Of a DNA stretch of 64,000 nucleotides, positions 62,603 through 64,000 are shown piece after piece. Both the position numbers and the translations under genes were made by a program. This DNA comes from Acetobacterium malicum subsp. dehalogenans DSM 11527 (lineage in GTDB: Bacteria; Bacillota; Clostridia; Eubacteriales; Eubacteriaceae), in assembly GCF_000472665.1 (NCBI RefSeq), contig NZ_AXAC01000003.1:132836-196835 (forward strand). Direction: 5' to 3'. The notes under the pieces were generated by a model that did no database searches, was not told the DNA's origin, and saw nothing but the letters and a program-made list of their open reading frames with translations. Position 1 is the first letter of the stretch, and each line of letters starts with the position of its first letter.

Positions 62603-63385
62603 CTACCCCCGCAGCTGATCCAGCGCCGCTTTCTTATCCCCACTTCGCATCAATGTTTCGCCAATCAGTACCGCGTTGGTCCCATTTTCTCGCAGTTTTG
62701 CGATATCTTCTGCAGTGCGTATCCCACTTTCCGAAACAAACAAAATTTCCGGGGGCACCAGTTGGCGCAGTCGGATGCTGTTGTTTAGATCCACCTCAAA
62801 GGTCTTCAAATTGCGGTTGTTGACCCCAATCACCCGGGCCCCGGCGGCCAGGGCTTGTTTCACTTCCGCTTCATCATGGGCTTCCACCAGCGCCGACAGT
62901 CCCAGCGCATCGGCGATCTCAAGGTATTCCCGGATCGTTTCGGTATCTAAAATCGAACAGATTAATAATATCGCATCGGCGCCGATCAGGCGGGCTTCGT
63001 AAATCTGGATGGCATCGATAATAAAATCCTTGCGCAGTACCGGAATGCTTACCTGATCCTTGATTGCCGTCAGATAAGTATTAGCGCCCTGAAAAAAATC
63101 CGGCTCGGTCAGCACTGAAATGGCATCGGCCCCGGCGGCCTGATAGTCCCGGGCAATCTCCAGATAAGGGAAATCAACCGCGATCACACCTTTTGATGGC
63201 GAGGCTTTTTTAACCTCGCAGATAAAGGCGATTTCCCCGGCGGCAGCTTTCCGGGCTAGGGCTTGTTCAAAGGCAAAGGGTTTTTCTGATCGTTTGGCCT
63301 GGCTTTTTAAGGCGTCCAGCGTGGTCGTTTCTTTAAGCACCGCCACCCGTTTGGCGGTGGCCGCAACTATCTGATCCAGAATCAT
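62603..63385 (-). CDS. trpC: Indole-3-glycerol phosphate synthase
   Basis: 260 residues. Catalytic lysines and glutamates: ICEVKKASPSKGVIA, ISVLTEPDFFQG, VLRKDFIID, and the phosphate site GVNNRNLKTFEVD; SESGIRTAEDI near the end. Fourth step of the tryptophan branch. It overlaps the trpD stop by four bases (ATGA), so the two are coupled. Confidence 0.95.
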   Translation of the reverse strand: MILDQIVAATAKRVAVLKETTTLDALKSQAKRSEKPFAFEQALARKAAAGEIAFICEVKKASPSKGVIAVDFPYLEIARDYQAAGADAISVLTEPDFFQGANTYLTAIKDQVSIPVLRKDFIIDAIQIYEARLIGADAILLICSILDTETIREYLEIADALGLSALVEAHDEAEVKQALAAGARVIGVNNRNLKTFEVDLNNSIRLRQLVPPEILFVSESGIRTAEDIAKLRENGTNAVLIGETLMRSGDKKAALDQLRG

Positions 63386-64000
63386 GCCAGCACCTCAATC
63401 GCCAGCTCATTGCTGCGTTTGACAAAGCTATCCAGCTTGGCCTTAGCCTTGCCGGAGTCGATAATCTCCTCGGCCATCCTGACACAATCCCGGAGGGTGA
63501 TATCATTGTGGGACATGTACAGGCAGAAGGCTGAGTTCAGCACCACCACATCGCGCTTGGGACCTTTTTCGCCATTTAGGATATCCCGGGCGATGGCGGC
63601 ATTTTCATCCTTTTCGCCGCCGATTAAATCCGATAATTCACAGCGCTTAAGCCCCAGCTGTTCCGGGGTGATAAAAAAGCTGTTGATTTTACCATCGGCG
63701 ATTTCACAGATGGTGGTGGTATCAGTCAGGGTAATCTCGTCCAGGCCGTCGTGGCCGTGAACCACCATCCCCCGCTTGACATTAAGCTTGTTTAACACAT
63801 TGGCCAGCGGTTCGACCAGATTTTCGTCATAGACCCCCAGCAGCTGCATATTGGCCCCGGCCGGATTGGCCAGCGGGCCGAGAATATTAAAGATCGTCCG
63901 GATCCCCAGTTCTTTACGGACCGGTCCGGCATATTTCATTGAAGCGTGATAGGTCGGGGCAAACATAAAGCAGATCCCCAGCTCGTCCAGCAGCACGGCG
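63382..64000 (-). CDS. trpD: Anthranilate phosphoribosyltransferase, C-terminal part (5' end outside window)
   Basis: The frame is open through the window end; ~206 C-terminal residues are visible. FAPTYHASMKYAGPVRKELGIRTIFNILGPLANPAG is the TrpD core. VVHGHDGLDEITLTDTT holds the conserved aspartate-glutamate metal site, and GEKDENAAIARDILNGEKGP follows. Second step of the branch: it moves phosphoribose to anthranilate. The operon should continue upstream with trpE and trpG outside the window. Confidence 0.95.
   Translation of the reverse strand, partial: AVLLDELGICFMFAPTYHASMKYAGPVRKELGIRTIFNILGPLANPAGANMQLLGVYDENLVEPLANVLNKLNVKRGMVVHGHDGLDEITLTDTTTICEIADGKINSFFITPEQLGLKRCELSDLIGGEKDENAAIARDILNGEKGPKRDVVVLNSAFCLYMSHNDITLRDCVRMAEEIIDSGKAKAKLDSFVKRSNELAIEVLA

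Overview
The window looks like part of the chromosome of an anaerobic Firmicute. The gene content fits Clostridia, and an Acetobacterium/Eubacterium-type (Eubacteriaceae) relative is my best guess. The pointers are strong AGGAGG-type ribosome binding sites, a selenium-cofactor gene (yqeC), a PTS-coupled dihydroxyacetone kinase (dhaKLM), DUF1659/DUF2922 genes, many c-di-GMP proteins and a multi-HAMP chemoreceptor. No rRNA, tRNA, CRISPR array or replication origin was seen. The species assignment is inference.

Layout. 0-9 kb: the 3' end of ilvE, a flavin reductase, two tiny genes, a sulfur-transfer operon (tusA-dsrE-nifS-like-nifU-like, minus strand), a membrane polyferredoxin, a PNPOx-like protein and a MocR regulator divergent from an EamA transporter. 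9-16 kb: a lipoprotein acetolactate decarboxylase, yqeC and two large c-di-GMP enzymes. 16-23 kb: a membrane protein, a marR-MATE pair, a dicarboxylate symporter with an N-terminal ATPase-like domain, a VOC protein and a Ca/Na antiporter. 23-30.5 kb: two paralogous long HTH proteins flanking two paralogous degenerate EAL-HDOD proteins and a MORN protein. 31-35 kb: a giant chemoreceptor and a bacteriohemerythrin. 34.7-51.6 kb: an accessory region with a lysis-like cassette (DUF1659, DUF2922, M15 peptidase, holin) and an orphan phage replication module (sigma-like HTH, primase-helicase, family A polymerase). Defence-type genes are interspersed: AAA15 ATPase plus RloB-like, a PmeII-like restriction-modification pair, Fic, and a second AAA plus TOPRIM-like pair. 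Decayed gene fragments mark a recombination scar just before the RM genes. 51.7-64 kb: a PocR/PAS/HD-GYP protein, a ZIP transporter, a hypothetical protein, dhaKLM, and trpD-C-F-B-A.

The most striking feature is not a gene. About 18 copies of a palindromic intergenic element (here family A, core about 75-190 bp) are scattered through the window, and none interrupts a recognisable gene. The core ends are long imperfect inverted repeats, and the interior is built from interchangeable small hairpins. In several copies the element lies between two near-identical copies of a terminator hairpin or a short direct repeat. This suggests a mobile element that inserts at terminators and duplicates them. 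One copy has both arms of the stem changed together, so pairing is kept. A second family (B, 3 copies) has different ends but carries the same roughly 50-nt internal module. Families A, B and a third type (C) sit inside the dha and trp operons, where they must be transcribed.
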